DNA of 12,606 bases, from NCBI GenBank assembly GCA_964629245.1, contig CAZVPZ010000025.1, positions 1 to 12,606 on the forward strand, written 5' to 3'. A program made the position numbers and the translations under genes. This DNA comes from CAZVPZ01 sp964629245. GTDB lineage: Archaea; Nanohalarchaeota; Nanosalinia; Nanosalinales; Nanosalinaceae. The notes under the pieces are model-generated. The model searched no databases. It worked only from the letters and a program-made list of their open reading frames with translations, and was not told the origin of the DNA. This document shows positions 5,416 through 12,606 of the stretch, in pieces (positions within the stretch are counted from its first letter, which is position 1; every line of letters begins with the position of its first letter).

Positions 5416-6876
5416 CTGCAGGAAGAATTCCTATCCCAGCTAATCCAAAATAATCTTGTAAAACACCAGATCGAATCCTACAACCGTTTCGTGGAAGAGA
5501 GAGTACAGGCGATTCTTAACGAGGTCGGCGAGATAAAGCCCGAGCTACCGGGCGGTGAGGAACTTGTTATAAAGATAGTTGACGTTGATATCGAGCGCCC
5601 ACACATCAACGAGGCTGATGGAAGCGTAAGAGAGATAACTCCGAAAGAGGCGCGGATGCGCGATCTAACGTACTCCTCCGAGATCAAGGTAAAGATGACC
5701 CCCATCTTCGAGGGAGTTCAGCAGGAGAGCGAGACCGTCACCATCGGCGAGATACCGGTCATGGTGGGTAGCGGGCTGTGCTGGACATCCGAGATGGACG
5801 AGGGAGAGTTGAGGGAGAACGGTGAGGACCCGAAGGACTCCGGCGGCTACTTCATAATCAACGGTTCGGAGAAGACCATCATCGCGATGGAGGAGTTCGC
5901 GAACAACAAGCCGGTCTACCAGAACGACGATGAGGAACAGGTCTGCAGAATCAACTCCGAGCAGGCAGGATACGTCCAGAGACACGTTCTCAGGCGAGAC
6001 AAGGATATAGTACAGATAAGCTTTGCGAACGTCAAGAAGACTCCAGCTGTTGCACTCATCCGTGCGCTAGGATATGAAACTGACAAGGAGATAGTCGAGG
6101 CCATAGGAGAGGATTACGCCAGCGACGTCTACCTCAACATGTACGAGACCGGGGCATCCAACCAAGAAGAGGCATACGAGTACATCGCCAACAAGGCAGG
6201 CATCACAAACGACGTGGAGGAGAGGGTCGAAAGTATACTAGACGAGTACCTGCTGCCTCACCTGGGGCAGGAAGAGGAATTCCGGGACGTGAAAGCCGAC
6301 TTCCTCGCGAACATGATACGGAACACTATCGCCCTTGGAAAAGGCGACATCGAGGAGGACGACATCGACCACTACGCGAACAAGAGGCTGAACCTCGCGG
6401 GCGAACTGCTGGAGATGCAGTTCAGGAGCGTATTCCTCGGCAAGTGGGGATTGCTTGCGAGGATGAAGTACAACTTCAGGAAGAGCGCGAAGCGGGGACG
6501 CCTCCCATCGCTACAGTCCACGATTGTGGCAGACACTCTTACCAAGCAGATAATGGGTGCTATGGCCACAGGCAACTGGGTTGGCGGAAGAACAGGAATC
6601 TGTCAGAGGCTTGACCGCGGAAACCGCATCAAGACCCTTTCGCACCTCCGAAACATCGTGTCACCGCTCTCAAGCGAGAGACAGCATTTCGAGGCACGTG
6701 ATCTCCACCCTACACAGTGGGGCCGCGTATGCCCGATCAAGACGCCCGAAGGTATGAACATCGGTCTCAGGACGCACCTGGCTATGAGCGCAAACGTCTC
6801 CACAGGGCTGGGAGAGATGGAGCGCAACTCCCTCAGGGCAAAACTACAGGAAATCGGAATCGACGTCGAAAACTGA
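5416..6876 (+). CDS. rpoB2: DNA-directed RNA polymerase subunit B'' (CTG start proposed)
   Basis: The N-terminal half of the second-largest polymerase subunit, covering protrusion, lobe and fork. From CTG it has 486 aa. The 25 residues before the first standard start (GTG 5491) contain NNLVKHQIESYNRF, the conserved opening of archaeal RpoB (HxxSYNxF), so that GTG is too late. No ATG, GTG or TTG exists in this frame between the rpoH stop and 5491. Downstream motifs include GGYFIINGSEKTIIAMEE, ANKRLNLAGELL, TGNWVGGRTGICQRLDRGN, LSHLRNIVSPLS and HFEARDLHPTQWGRVCP. The usual CPxETPEGPN reads CPIKTPEGMN. The reading frame is the same as that of rpoH, separated only by TGA. The protein ends at the usual archaeal B''/B' split. 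Confidence 0.93.
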   Translation: MQEEFLSQLIQNNLVKHQIESYNRFVEERVQAILNEVGEIKPELPGGEELVIKIVDVDIERPHINEADGSVREITPKEARMRDLTYSSEIKVKMTPIFEGVQQESETVTIGEIPVMVGSGLCWTSEMDEGELRENGEDPKDSGGYFIINGSEKTIIAMEEFANNKPVYQNDDEEQVCRINSEQAGYVQRHVLRRDKDIVQISFANVKKTPAVALIRALGYETDKEIVEAIGEDYASDVYLNMYETGASNQEEAYEYIANKAGITNDVEERVESILDEYLLPHLGQEEEFRDVKADFLANMIRNTIALGKGDIEEDDIDHYANKRLNLAGELLEMQFRSVFLGKWGLLARMKYNFRKSAKRGRLPSLQSTIVADTLTKQIMGAMATGNWVGGRTGICQRLDRGNRIKTLSHLRNIVSPLSSERQHFEARDLHPTQWGRVCPIKTPEGMNIGLRTHLAMSANVSTGLGEMERNSLRAKLQEIGIDVEN

Positions 6877-6932
6877 TATTATGGAACGCGCAAAAATTTC
6901 CGGCTTTACAAGAACCAGTATAGGTGTTAAAA

Positions 6933-8732
6933 ATGACTAAAGTATTCCTGGATGGAGAAATCCTCGGGACCATCGATTCGCCGGAGGAAATCCGCGAGTC
7001 GCTCATCGAGAAGAGACGTAACGGAGAACTCAGGAAAGAAATCGGGGTCTACTACGCGCCTGACCGCGACGAACTCCGGATCAACACCGATTCAGGACGG
7101 GTCCAGAGACCTGTCATAATAGTTGAAGACGAGGAACCAAGGCTGGACGACGAACAGCGGCAGAAGCTCGACGAGGGAGAGATCAGCCTCGCAGACCTTG
7201 AGCAGGAAGGCGTCATCGAGTATCTGGATGCAGAGGAAGAAGAAAACGCCTACGTCGCGATGGACGAGGAAGAGCTTACAGAGGAACACACCCACATGGA
7301 GATAGACCCCGCCATCACTCACGGCCTTTCAGCATCGCTCGTTGTCTACCCTTCGCACAACAGGGGAGACCGGGTCAACTTCGGCGCAAAGATGTCCGGC
7401 CAAGGAATCGGGATGTACAGCAGGGATTTCCACCAGCGGTTCGACACCAACGCGAACGTGCTCCACTACGCACAGCAGCCCATAACTGATACACAGACGT
7501 ACGACACACTTCTCGGTGACCACCCTATTGGACAGAACGTAGTGGTCGCCCTCGGTTCCTTCGACGGCTACAACATGGAGGACGCAATAATAATGAACAA
7601 GGCCTCAATCGAGCGTGGTCTCGCACGATCGACCTACATGAGGACCTACAAGACAGAAGCCAAGCGTTTCTGGGGAGGTCAGAAGGACGACATCGAGATA
7701 CCCGACAAGGACATCCGGGGCTACAGGAGTGAGGAGGCCTACGCCCACCTCGACGAGGACGGGCTGGTCAACCCCGAGACCGAAGTGGACTCCGACGACG
7801 TGCTCGTGGGGAAGACCTCTCCTCCTAAATTCCTCGGAAGCGGCGGGGGAGAAGAGGTCAAGATGGGCCTCGCTGAGAGACGGGAGACCTCGCTGACCGT
7901 CCGCCACGGAGAACAGGGCAAGGTTGACAAGCTGATGGTGTCAGAGACCGGCGACGGTGACAAGCTAATCAAGCTGAAGCTCCGCGAGAACCGTATCCCC
8001 GAGCTCGGGGACAAGTTCGCGACCCGACACGGACAGAAAGGAGTTATCGGGATGATAGTTCCCGAGGAGGACATGCCCTTCACACATGAGGGTATCACCC
8101 CCGACATAATACTTTCAACCCACGCAATACCCAGCCGTATGACCGTGTCACAGCTGATAGAAATCATCGCCGGTAAAGTAGGAGCGATGAGGGGTGAGAA
8201 GGTGGACGGTACCGCTTTCCACTCAGAGGACAAGGACGACATCCGCGACCAGCTGGAAGAGGTAGGATTCAACCGGACAGGAAAGGAAAAGATGTACGAC
8301 GGCGTCACGGGAGAAGAGATGGACGCAGAGATACTGATAGGGCCGGGATACTACCTCAAGCTCGACCACCAGGTCGGAGACAAGATACACGCAAGAGCAC
8401 GCGGGCCAGTCACGCTGCTCACAAAACAGCCCACCGAGGGACGCTCCCAGGAGGGAGGTCTCCGGCTGGGAGAGATGGAAAAGGACGTCTTCGTCGGACA
8501 CGGTTCCTCGCTTCTACTCAAGGAACGATTCGGCGCGGACAAAACACGCATACACGTCTGCGAGAACTGCGGAGACATAGGCATAGAGGACAAGGAGAAA
8601 GGAGAGACATACTGTCCGACGTGCGAGAGCGGCAACCTCGCGGAGACCGATGTCCCGCACGCGTTCCTGCTGCTAATGAACGAGCTAAAATCCATGATGA
8701 TAGACACCCGGCTCGAGCTGGGGGAGGAGTGA
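6933..8732 (+). CDS. rpoB1: DNA-directed RNA polymerase subunit B'
   Basis: The C-terminal half of the second-largest subunit, 599 aa, contributing the hybrid-binding region, wall and anchor. Motifs are GSFDGYNMEDAIIMNKASIERG, HGEQGKVDKL, GDKFATRHGQKGVIG, HAIPSRMTVSQLIE, and DHQVGDKIHARARGP followed by QPTEGRSQEGGLRLGEME. The C-terminal zinc ribbon is complete (C543, C546, C561, C564). I chose ATG 6933 because AGGTG (6922-6926) is a Shine-Dalgarno sequence 6 nt before it. The in-frame GTG at 6924 lies inside that site. The 56-nt gap after rpoB'' carries no gene. The split with B'' is at the position known from methanogens and halophiles. Confidence 0.95.
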   Translation: MTKVFLDGEILGTIDSPEEIRESLIEKRRNGELRKEIGVYYAPDRDELRINTDSGRVQRPVIIVEDEEPRLDDEQRQKLDEGEISLADLEQEGVIEYLDAEEEENAYVAMDEEELTEEHTHMEIDPAITHGLSASLVVYPSHNRGDRVNFGAKMSGQGIGMYSRDFHQRFDTNANVLHYAQQPITDTQTYDTLLGDHPIGQNVVVALGSFDGYNMEDAIIMNKASIERGLARSTYMRTYKTEAKRFWGGQKDDIEIPDKDIRGYRSEEAYAHLDEDGLVNPETEVDSDDVLVGKTSPPKFLGSGGGEEVKMGLAERRETSLTVRHGEQGKVDKLMVSETGDGDKLIKLKLRENRIPELGDKFATRHGQKGVIGMIVPEEDMPFTHEGITPDIILSTHAIPSRMTVSQLIEIIAGKVGAMRGEKVDGTAFHSEDKDDIRDQLEEVGFNRTGKEKMYDGVTGEEMDAEILIGPGYYLKLDHQVGDKIHARARGPVTLLTKQPTEGRSQEGGLRLGEMEKDVFVGHGSSLLLKERFGADKTRIHVCENCGDIGIEDKEKGETYCPTCESGNLAETDVPHAFLLLMNELKSMMIDTRLELGEE

Positions 8733-8742
8733 GGCGGTAGAT

Positions 8743-11202
8743 ATGAAGAATATAGAGGCGATCGAATTCGGACTCCTGAGTACGGACAAACTGGACAACA
8801 TGGCAGTCAAGGAGATAGACCAAGCAGAGGTGTACGACGCGGACGGCTACCCCGTCGAGGACGGTGTCATGGACCCAGCACTAGGACTCATCGACCCCAG
8901 CATGGGCAAAGGGACCCGGGACCGGAAAGGAAGGTTCGGCATAATCACGCTTTCCCGGCCGGTGGTCCACGTACTCTACACGAAGAAGATAAGGAACCTG
9001 CTCCGGTTCACACACATCCGAGATGACGGAAGCTGCGCACTTCTCCTGAAAGACGAGGACAAGTCATTGAGGAAGAGTAACCGGATGAAGGAGGACCCTG
9101 AAACCGGCGAGGAAGTCCCGGATATCAAGCTCGACAAGCCCTACAGCTTCTACGAGGACGGTGAGGAGCTGAAACCCGACGAAATCAGGGAGAGGCTTGA
9201 GAAGATACCCGACGAGATAGCCGCAAAGCTCGGGGTCGAGGGAGGACGTCCGGAAGACCTCATACTGGAGAAGATTCCTGTTCCACCAGTCCCGATGAGA
9301 CCCTCTATCACGCTCGAGACAGGTGAACGTTCGGAGGACGATATAACACACAAGCTGGTCGACATAATAAGGATAAACAAGCGACTCCAGAACAATATAG
9401 AGATCGAGGCGCCCGACTTCATTATCGACGACCTATGGGAACTGCTCCAGTACCACGTTTCCACGCTTTTCTACAACGACCTTTCAGGGGTGCCCCCCGC
9501 GCGCCACCGCTCGGGACGTTCTCTCAAGTCCCTCATCGAGAGGGTTCAGGGTAAGGAAGGCCGGTTCCGGCAGAACCTGATAGGGAAGCGGGTCAACTTT
9601 TCAGCGCGTACCGTCATCTCGCCTGACCCGAACATCAGTATCAACGAGGTCGGCGTGCCCCTGGAGATCGCGACGAAGCTAACCATACCCGAAAAGATAT
9701 CAGAGCGGAACTACGAGCAGGCGATAGAGGCGATAGAGAACGGTCCCGACAAGCATCCGGGTGCGAACTATATATTCCAGCCGGACGGAAAGAGGAGGAA
9801 GATAAACGATAATAACAGGGAAGAGATAGTAGAGGCGATAGAGCCAGGTGAGGGCTGGAAAGTGGAGCGACACATAGAGGACGGCGACATCGTCCTGTTC
9901 AACCGCCAGCCATCGCTACACCGGATGAGCATCATGGCCCATCGCGCCCGCGTCCTGCCTTACCGGACGTTCAGGATCAACCCCAACGTCTGTGCGCCGT
10001 ACAACGCGGACTTCGACGGTGACGAGATGAACCTCCATGTCCCCCAGACAGAGGAGGCAAGAGCAGAGGCGGAGGAACTCCTCGAAGTACAGAACCACGT
10101 CAAGTCGCCGAAGACCGGCGCGCCGATAATAGGTATGCTACAGGACTACATATCCGGGCTCTACCTGCTCACCCGCGGCGACACAGAACTGACCAGGGAG
10201 CAGGCTTTCAACCTCCTGGCGGAGGCGGGAGAACACGAAGCTGAACTTCCAGAAGGAGACACCATCGCTGGAGAAGAACTGGTTTCACTCTTCATACCCG
10301 ACGACATCTCGCTCACCATCAACGAGGGAGAGGAAGACGAGGTCGTGATAGAGGAAGGACAGCTGGAAGAAGGAGTGCTGGACGAGGACGCTCTCGGAGA
10401 CTACGGCGGCGAGATAATCCAGCAACTCAACATAGAGTACGGACCAGACAAGGTCGCAGAGTTCCTCAACCGCGTGTCCAGGATAGGGTCAGTCTACCTG
10501 ACCCGGAGAGGGTTCTCGATAGGTCTTGAGGACCTTGAGATACCGGACTCCGCGACGGATAACATAAACGAGCTGGTTGAAGAGGCGGTCAACAACGCCC
10601 TCGAAGTCATCGAGAAGTTCCACAACGATGAGCTCGAGGCCATCACCGGAAAGACGAAAGAGGAGACAAGAGAGATACAGGTCACCAAGGCCCTCAACGA
10701 AGTATTCGCCGACATCGGCGACATAATATCGGACAATGTTGAAGAAGATTCATCCGCGCTGGTCATGGCGGACTCCGGTGCAAGAGGTTCGATGCAGAAC
10801 GTGACGACGATGGCGGGACTGCTCGGCCAGAACTCGGTCCGTGACCAGAGGATAAACAGGGGATACAAGGGAAGAACGACGTCGCACTTCCAGAGAGGAG
10901 AGCTCACTCCGAAGGCAAGAGGCTTCGTATCCTCCAGCATACTTGAAGGACTGAACGCCCAGGAGCTCTTCTTCCACCAGATGTCCCAGAGGAAGGCGCT
11001 GATGGACAAGTCGCTCAGGACCAAGACATCTGGATACATGTACCGGAGGGTCTCCAACTCGCTCCAAGACCTGAAGGTCGACTACGACCAGACCGTCAGG
11101 AACGCAGAGGGAGAGATCATACAGTTCCGAGCAGGGGAAGACGGCGTCGACCCACAAAAATCCGACAGAGGATTAATATCTACAGATATAGAGACGAGGT
11201 GA
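8743..11202 (+). CDS. rpoA1: DNA-directed RNA polymerase subunit A'
   Basis: The N-terminal two thirds of the largest subunit, 819 aa, with clamp, active site, pore and bridge helix. The catalytic Mg-binding motif NADFDGDEMN is intact (421-430). RPSITLETGERSEDD, SGVPPARHRSGRSLKSL, GKRVNFSARTVISPDP and FNRQPSLHRMSIMAH are conserved. Two features are odd. The clamp zinc motifs have lost their ligands: CxxC...CxGHFG is replaced by KGTRDRKGRFG (56-66), and the later CPxCG aligns with DPETG (118-122). The whole protein has only two cysteines (98, 417). The bridge helix (748-765) is also strongly substituted. It is shorter than the usual A' of about 880 aa. The gene lies 10 nt after rpoB', and its TGA overlaps the rpoA'' Shine-Dalgarno sequence. 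Confidence 0.95.
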   Translation: MKNIEAIEFGLLSTDKLDNMAVKEIDQAEVYDADGYPVEDGVMDPALGLIDPSMGKGTRDRKGRFGIITLSRPVVHVLYTKKIRNLLRFTHIRDDGSCALLLKDEDKSLRKSNRMKEDPETGEEVPDIKLDKPYSFYEDGEELKPDEIRERLEKIPDEIAAKLGVEGGRPEDLILEKIPVPPVPMRPSITLETGERSEDDITHKLVDIIRINKRLQNNIEIEAPDFIIDDLWELLQYHVSTLFYNDLSGVPPARHRSGRSLKSLIERVQGKEGRFRQNLIGKRVNFSARTVISPDPNISINEVGVPLEIATKLTIPEKISERNYEQAIEAIENGPDKHPGANYIFQPDGKRRKINDNNREEIVEAIEPGEGWKVERHIEDGDIVLFNRQPSLHRMSIMAHRARVLPYRTFRINPNVCAPYNADFDGDEMNLHVPQTEEARAEAEELLEVQNHVKSPKTGAPIIGMLQDYISGLYLLTRGDTELTREQAFNLLAEAGEHEAELPEGDTIAGEELVSLFIPDDISLTINEGEEDEVVIEEGQLEEGVLDEDALGDYGGEIIQQLNIEYGPDKVAEFLNRVSRIGSVYLTRRGFSIGLEDLEIPDSATDNINELVEEAVNNALEVIEKFHNDELEAITGKTKEETREIQVTKALNEVFADIGDIISDNVEEDSSALVMADSGARGSMQNVTTMAGLLGQNSVRDQRINRGYKGRTTSHFQRGELTPKARGFVSSSILEGLNAQELFFHQMSQRKALMDKSLRTKTSGYMYRRVSNSLQDLKVDYDQTVRNAEGEIIQFRAGEDGVDPQKSDRGLISTDIETR

Positions 11203-11207
11203 TACAG

Positions 11208-12314
11208 ATGAGCGAAAGACTGCACTGGCGTGAGAGAGCAGAGGATCTTCCACCACGGTACGATGCTTACGGTGGCGAAAAGATGGAGAAACTGCAGGAG
11301 AGGTACCATGACATGCAGTACGAGCCCGGAGAGGCTATAGGTCTTGTCGCGGCACAGTCCCTAGCAGAGCCCGCCACACAGCTGACGATGGAAACGTACC
11401 ACGCCGCAGGAGCCGCACAGGTATCACTCACCGCGGGTCTTCCACGGCTGATAGAGATTGTGGATGCACGGAGGAACCCCAAGACGCCAGCGATGGATGT
11501 GCACCTCGTCGAAGAATACAATTCTAAGGAAGACGCGAAGAAGGTCGCGAGAAAGCTGAGAGAGGTCGTATTCGAGGACCTCGTCAGGAAGGACACCATG
11601 GACATCATGCAGCTCCAGGTAGAGTACGAACTCAACCCCGAGCTGATGGATGACTACGATGTAGACATGGAGGATGTCAAGAACAGGGTCAAGGACTCGG
11701 TCAAAAAGGCAAAGATGGAGATAGACGGGAACAGCTTCGTGCTCGAATCCTCAGAGGAGGACTACAACCTCCGGGACCTGAAAGACCTCAAGAACAAGGT
11801 CGAAGAGGCCCGGATAAAGGGTATAAAGGATATAAAGCAGGTCGTCATCCAGGAGGAGGACGGCGAGTGGCAGTTACAGACCGCAGGCACCTCTCTGAGG
11901 AAGACCCTGAAGCTTGAAGAGGTGGACGAGACAAGGACGATCAGCAACCACCTCTTCGAGATAAAGAAGGTTCTAGGAATTGAGGCACTGAGACAGCGCA
12001 TCGTCGAAGAGATAAACCAGACGCTGAAGGCGCAGGGCATCGGCGTCGACGACCGCCACATCATGCTGCTCGCCGACATGATGACAAAGGAGGGCGAACT
12101 CAACGGGACGACTCGGTACGGAATAGTGGGCAACAAGGATTCACTGCTCGCACGTTCCGCCTTCGAGGAGACCAAGAAGCATCTGGTCCAGGGATCGCTC
12201 CAGGGCGAGCGCGATGACCTGGAAGGTATCACCGAAAACATCATAGTAGGTCAGGCAGTTCCGGTGGGAACTGGGCTGATAGACCTCAGAGCAGGATTCG
12301 GTGACGAAAAATAG
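11208..12314 (+). CDS. rpoA2: DNA-directed RNA polymerase subunit A''
   Basis: The C-terminal third of the largest subunit, 368 aa, holding the trigger loop, jaw and clamp base. GEAIGLVAAQSLAEP opens the trigger region, and the catalytic His is kept in TYHAAGA (H65). GLPRLIEIVDARRNPKTP follows, and the C-terminal part (GVDDRHIMLLADMMTKEGEL, ARSAFEETKKHL) is typical. The trigger helix departs from the near-universal GEPGTQMT-x-x-TFH, reading AEPATQLTMETYH. The start is ATG 11208, preceded by GAGGTGAT with 4-nt spacing overlapping the rpoA' stop. An in-frame GTG at 11199 lies within that site and is rejected. Confidence 0.95.
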   Translation: MSERLHWRERAEDLPPRYDAYGGEKMEKLQERYHDMQYEPGEAIGLVAAQSLAEPATQLTMETYHAAGAAQVSLTAGLPRLIEIVDARRNPKTPAMDVHLVEEYNSKEDAKKVARKLREVVFEDLVRKDTMDIMQLQVEYELNPELMDDYDVDMEDVKNRVKDSVKKAKMEIDGNSFVLESSEEDYNLRDLKDLKNKVEEARIKGIKDIKQVVIQEEDGEWQLQTAGTSLRKTLKLEEVDETRTISNHLFEIKKVLGIEALRQRIVEEINQTLKAQGIGVDDRHIMLLADMMTKEGELNGTTRYGIVGNKDSLLARSAFEETKKHLVQGSLQGERDDLEGITENIIVGQAVPVGTGLIDLRAGFGDEK

Positions 12315-12331
12315 TCCGAAACAGCACATCC

Positions 12332-12341
12332 TTTATAAAAA
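12332..12341 (+). promoter_or_regulatory. possible internal promoter before nusA
   Basis: TTTATAAAAA lies in the 77-nt gap after rpoA''. A start about 25 nt downstream (near 12361) would give a leader of about 30 nt that includes GAGGT at 12377-12381. It may let nusA and the genes after it (often ribosomal proteins S12 and S7 in archaea) be transcribed apart from the polymerase genes. Confidence 0.45.
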
Positions 12342-12391
12342 CAACGATGCTAGGCTATACTAGAAGGTAATTCTCTGAGGTACAACGACAT

Positions 12392-12606
12392 ATGGCAAAG
12401 GTAACCTATGACACCAACATGATTCGGACCATCAACATGTTCGAGTCCATCACGGGTGTCAATGCTATCGACTGCGTGATCAAGGATGACGAGGCCTACT
12501 TCGTCGTCCCGGAAGGAAAGGCGGGGATGGCCATCGGCAAGGGAGGCAAGGTCGTCCAGAAGGTCCAGAGGAAGCTTGACAAGGATGTCAAGATCTACGA
12601 GTACAG
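12392..12606 (+). CDS. nusA: NusA-like KH-domain transcription factor (partial)
   Basis: The first 71 residues are present, and the gene is cut by the window end. The archaeal NusA protein consists mainly of two KH RNA-binding domains and acts with RNA polymerase in elongation or termination. Visible features are FESITGVNAIDCVI, FVVPEGKAGMAIGKGGKVV with the KH-loop GKGG, and VQRKLDKDVKIYEY, all characteristic of the archaeal family (about 140 aa). The ATG is preceded by GAGGT with 10-nt spacing. The position after rpoA'' is the usual one, except that rpl30e is absent between them. Confidence 0.9.
   Translation, partial: MAKVTYDTNMIRTINMFESITGVNAIDCVIKDDEAYFVVPEGKAGMAIGKGGKVVQKVQRKLDKDVKIYEY

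Noticed and set aside
5414..5430. Vector polylinker contamination suggested by adjacent PstI- and EcoRI-type sites
   Set aside because: The sites lie within a frame encoding the expected RpoB N-terminus on both sides, so they are coincidental.
5491..6876. GTG at 5491 as the rpoB'' start
   Set aside because: It has no Shine-Dalgarno sequence and would remove the conserved HQIESYNRF segment encoded immediately upstream.
6876..6933. Frameshift or broken rpoB between B'' and B'
   Set aside because: The split falls at the known euryarchaeal B''/B' boundary, and B' has its own Shine-Dalgarno sequence and ATG.
11199..11207. GTG 11199 as the rpoA'' start
   Set aside because: It lies inside the GAGGTGAT Shine-Dalgarno sequence of the ATG at 11208.

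Overview
The window comes from an archaeon, most likely a halophilic DPANN member of the nanohaloarchaeal type. The archaeal evidence is the RNA polymerase operon with rpoB split into B'' and B' and the largest subunit split into A' and A'', the NucS mismatch endonuclease, a diphthamide-pathway domain, an intron-bearing tRNA and TATA boxes about 25-30 nt upstream of start codons. The proteins are very rich in Asp and Glu, as in salt-in halophiles. However, arginine is often AGA/AGG and isoleucine often ATA, unlike typical Haloarchaea. The lineage assignment is inference.

Left region (1-1600). A tRNA-Lys(CTT) gene with a 76-nt intron is followed by two more copies of its 3' terminal 22 nt, each at the end of a 66-74 bp unit containing a hairpin. 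The last copy supplies the stop codon of a convergent SAM-dependent methyltransferase gene. A divergent gene for a small DUF456 membrane protein follows.

Middle region (1582-5078). On the minus strand, nucS is followed 30 nt later by a 643-aa fusion of an asparagine-synthetase-like amidotransferase (glutaminase plus SGGVDS PP-loop domain) and a Dph6-type diphthine-ammonia ligase. The fusion suggests that glutamine-derived ammonia is used for the last step of diphthamide formation, or by an unknown reaction. A RadC/JAMM gene diverges from nucS, with facing, apparently leaderless promoters.

Right region (5113-12606). The transcription operon is rpoH, rpoB'', rpoB', rpoA', rpoA'' and nusA (cut by the window edge). 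Its order is canonical except that rpl30e, usual before nusA in archaea, is missing. rpoB'' has no ATG/GTG/TTG start at the right place. A strong Shine-Dalgarno sequence overlaps the rpoH stop codon and points to a CTG start. RpoA' has lost nearly all ligands of both clamp zinc sites, and the bridge helix and trigger loop carry substitutions at positions that are almost invariant in cellular RNA polymerases. The catalytic NADFDGD motif and the B' zinc ribbon are intact.
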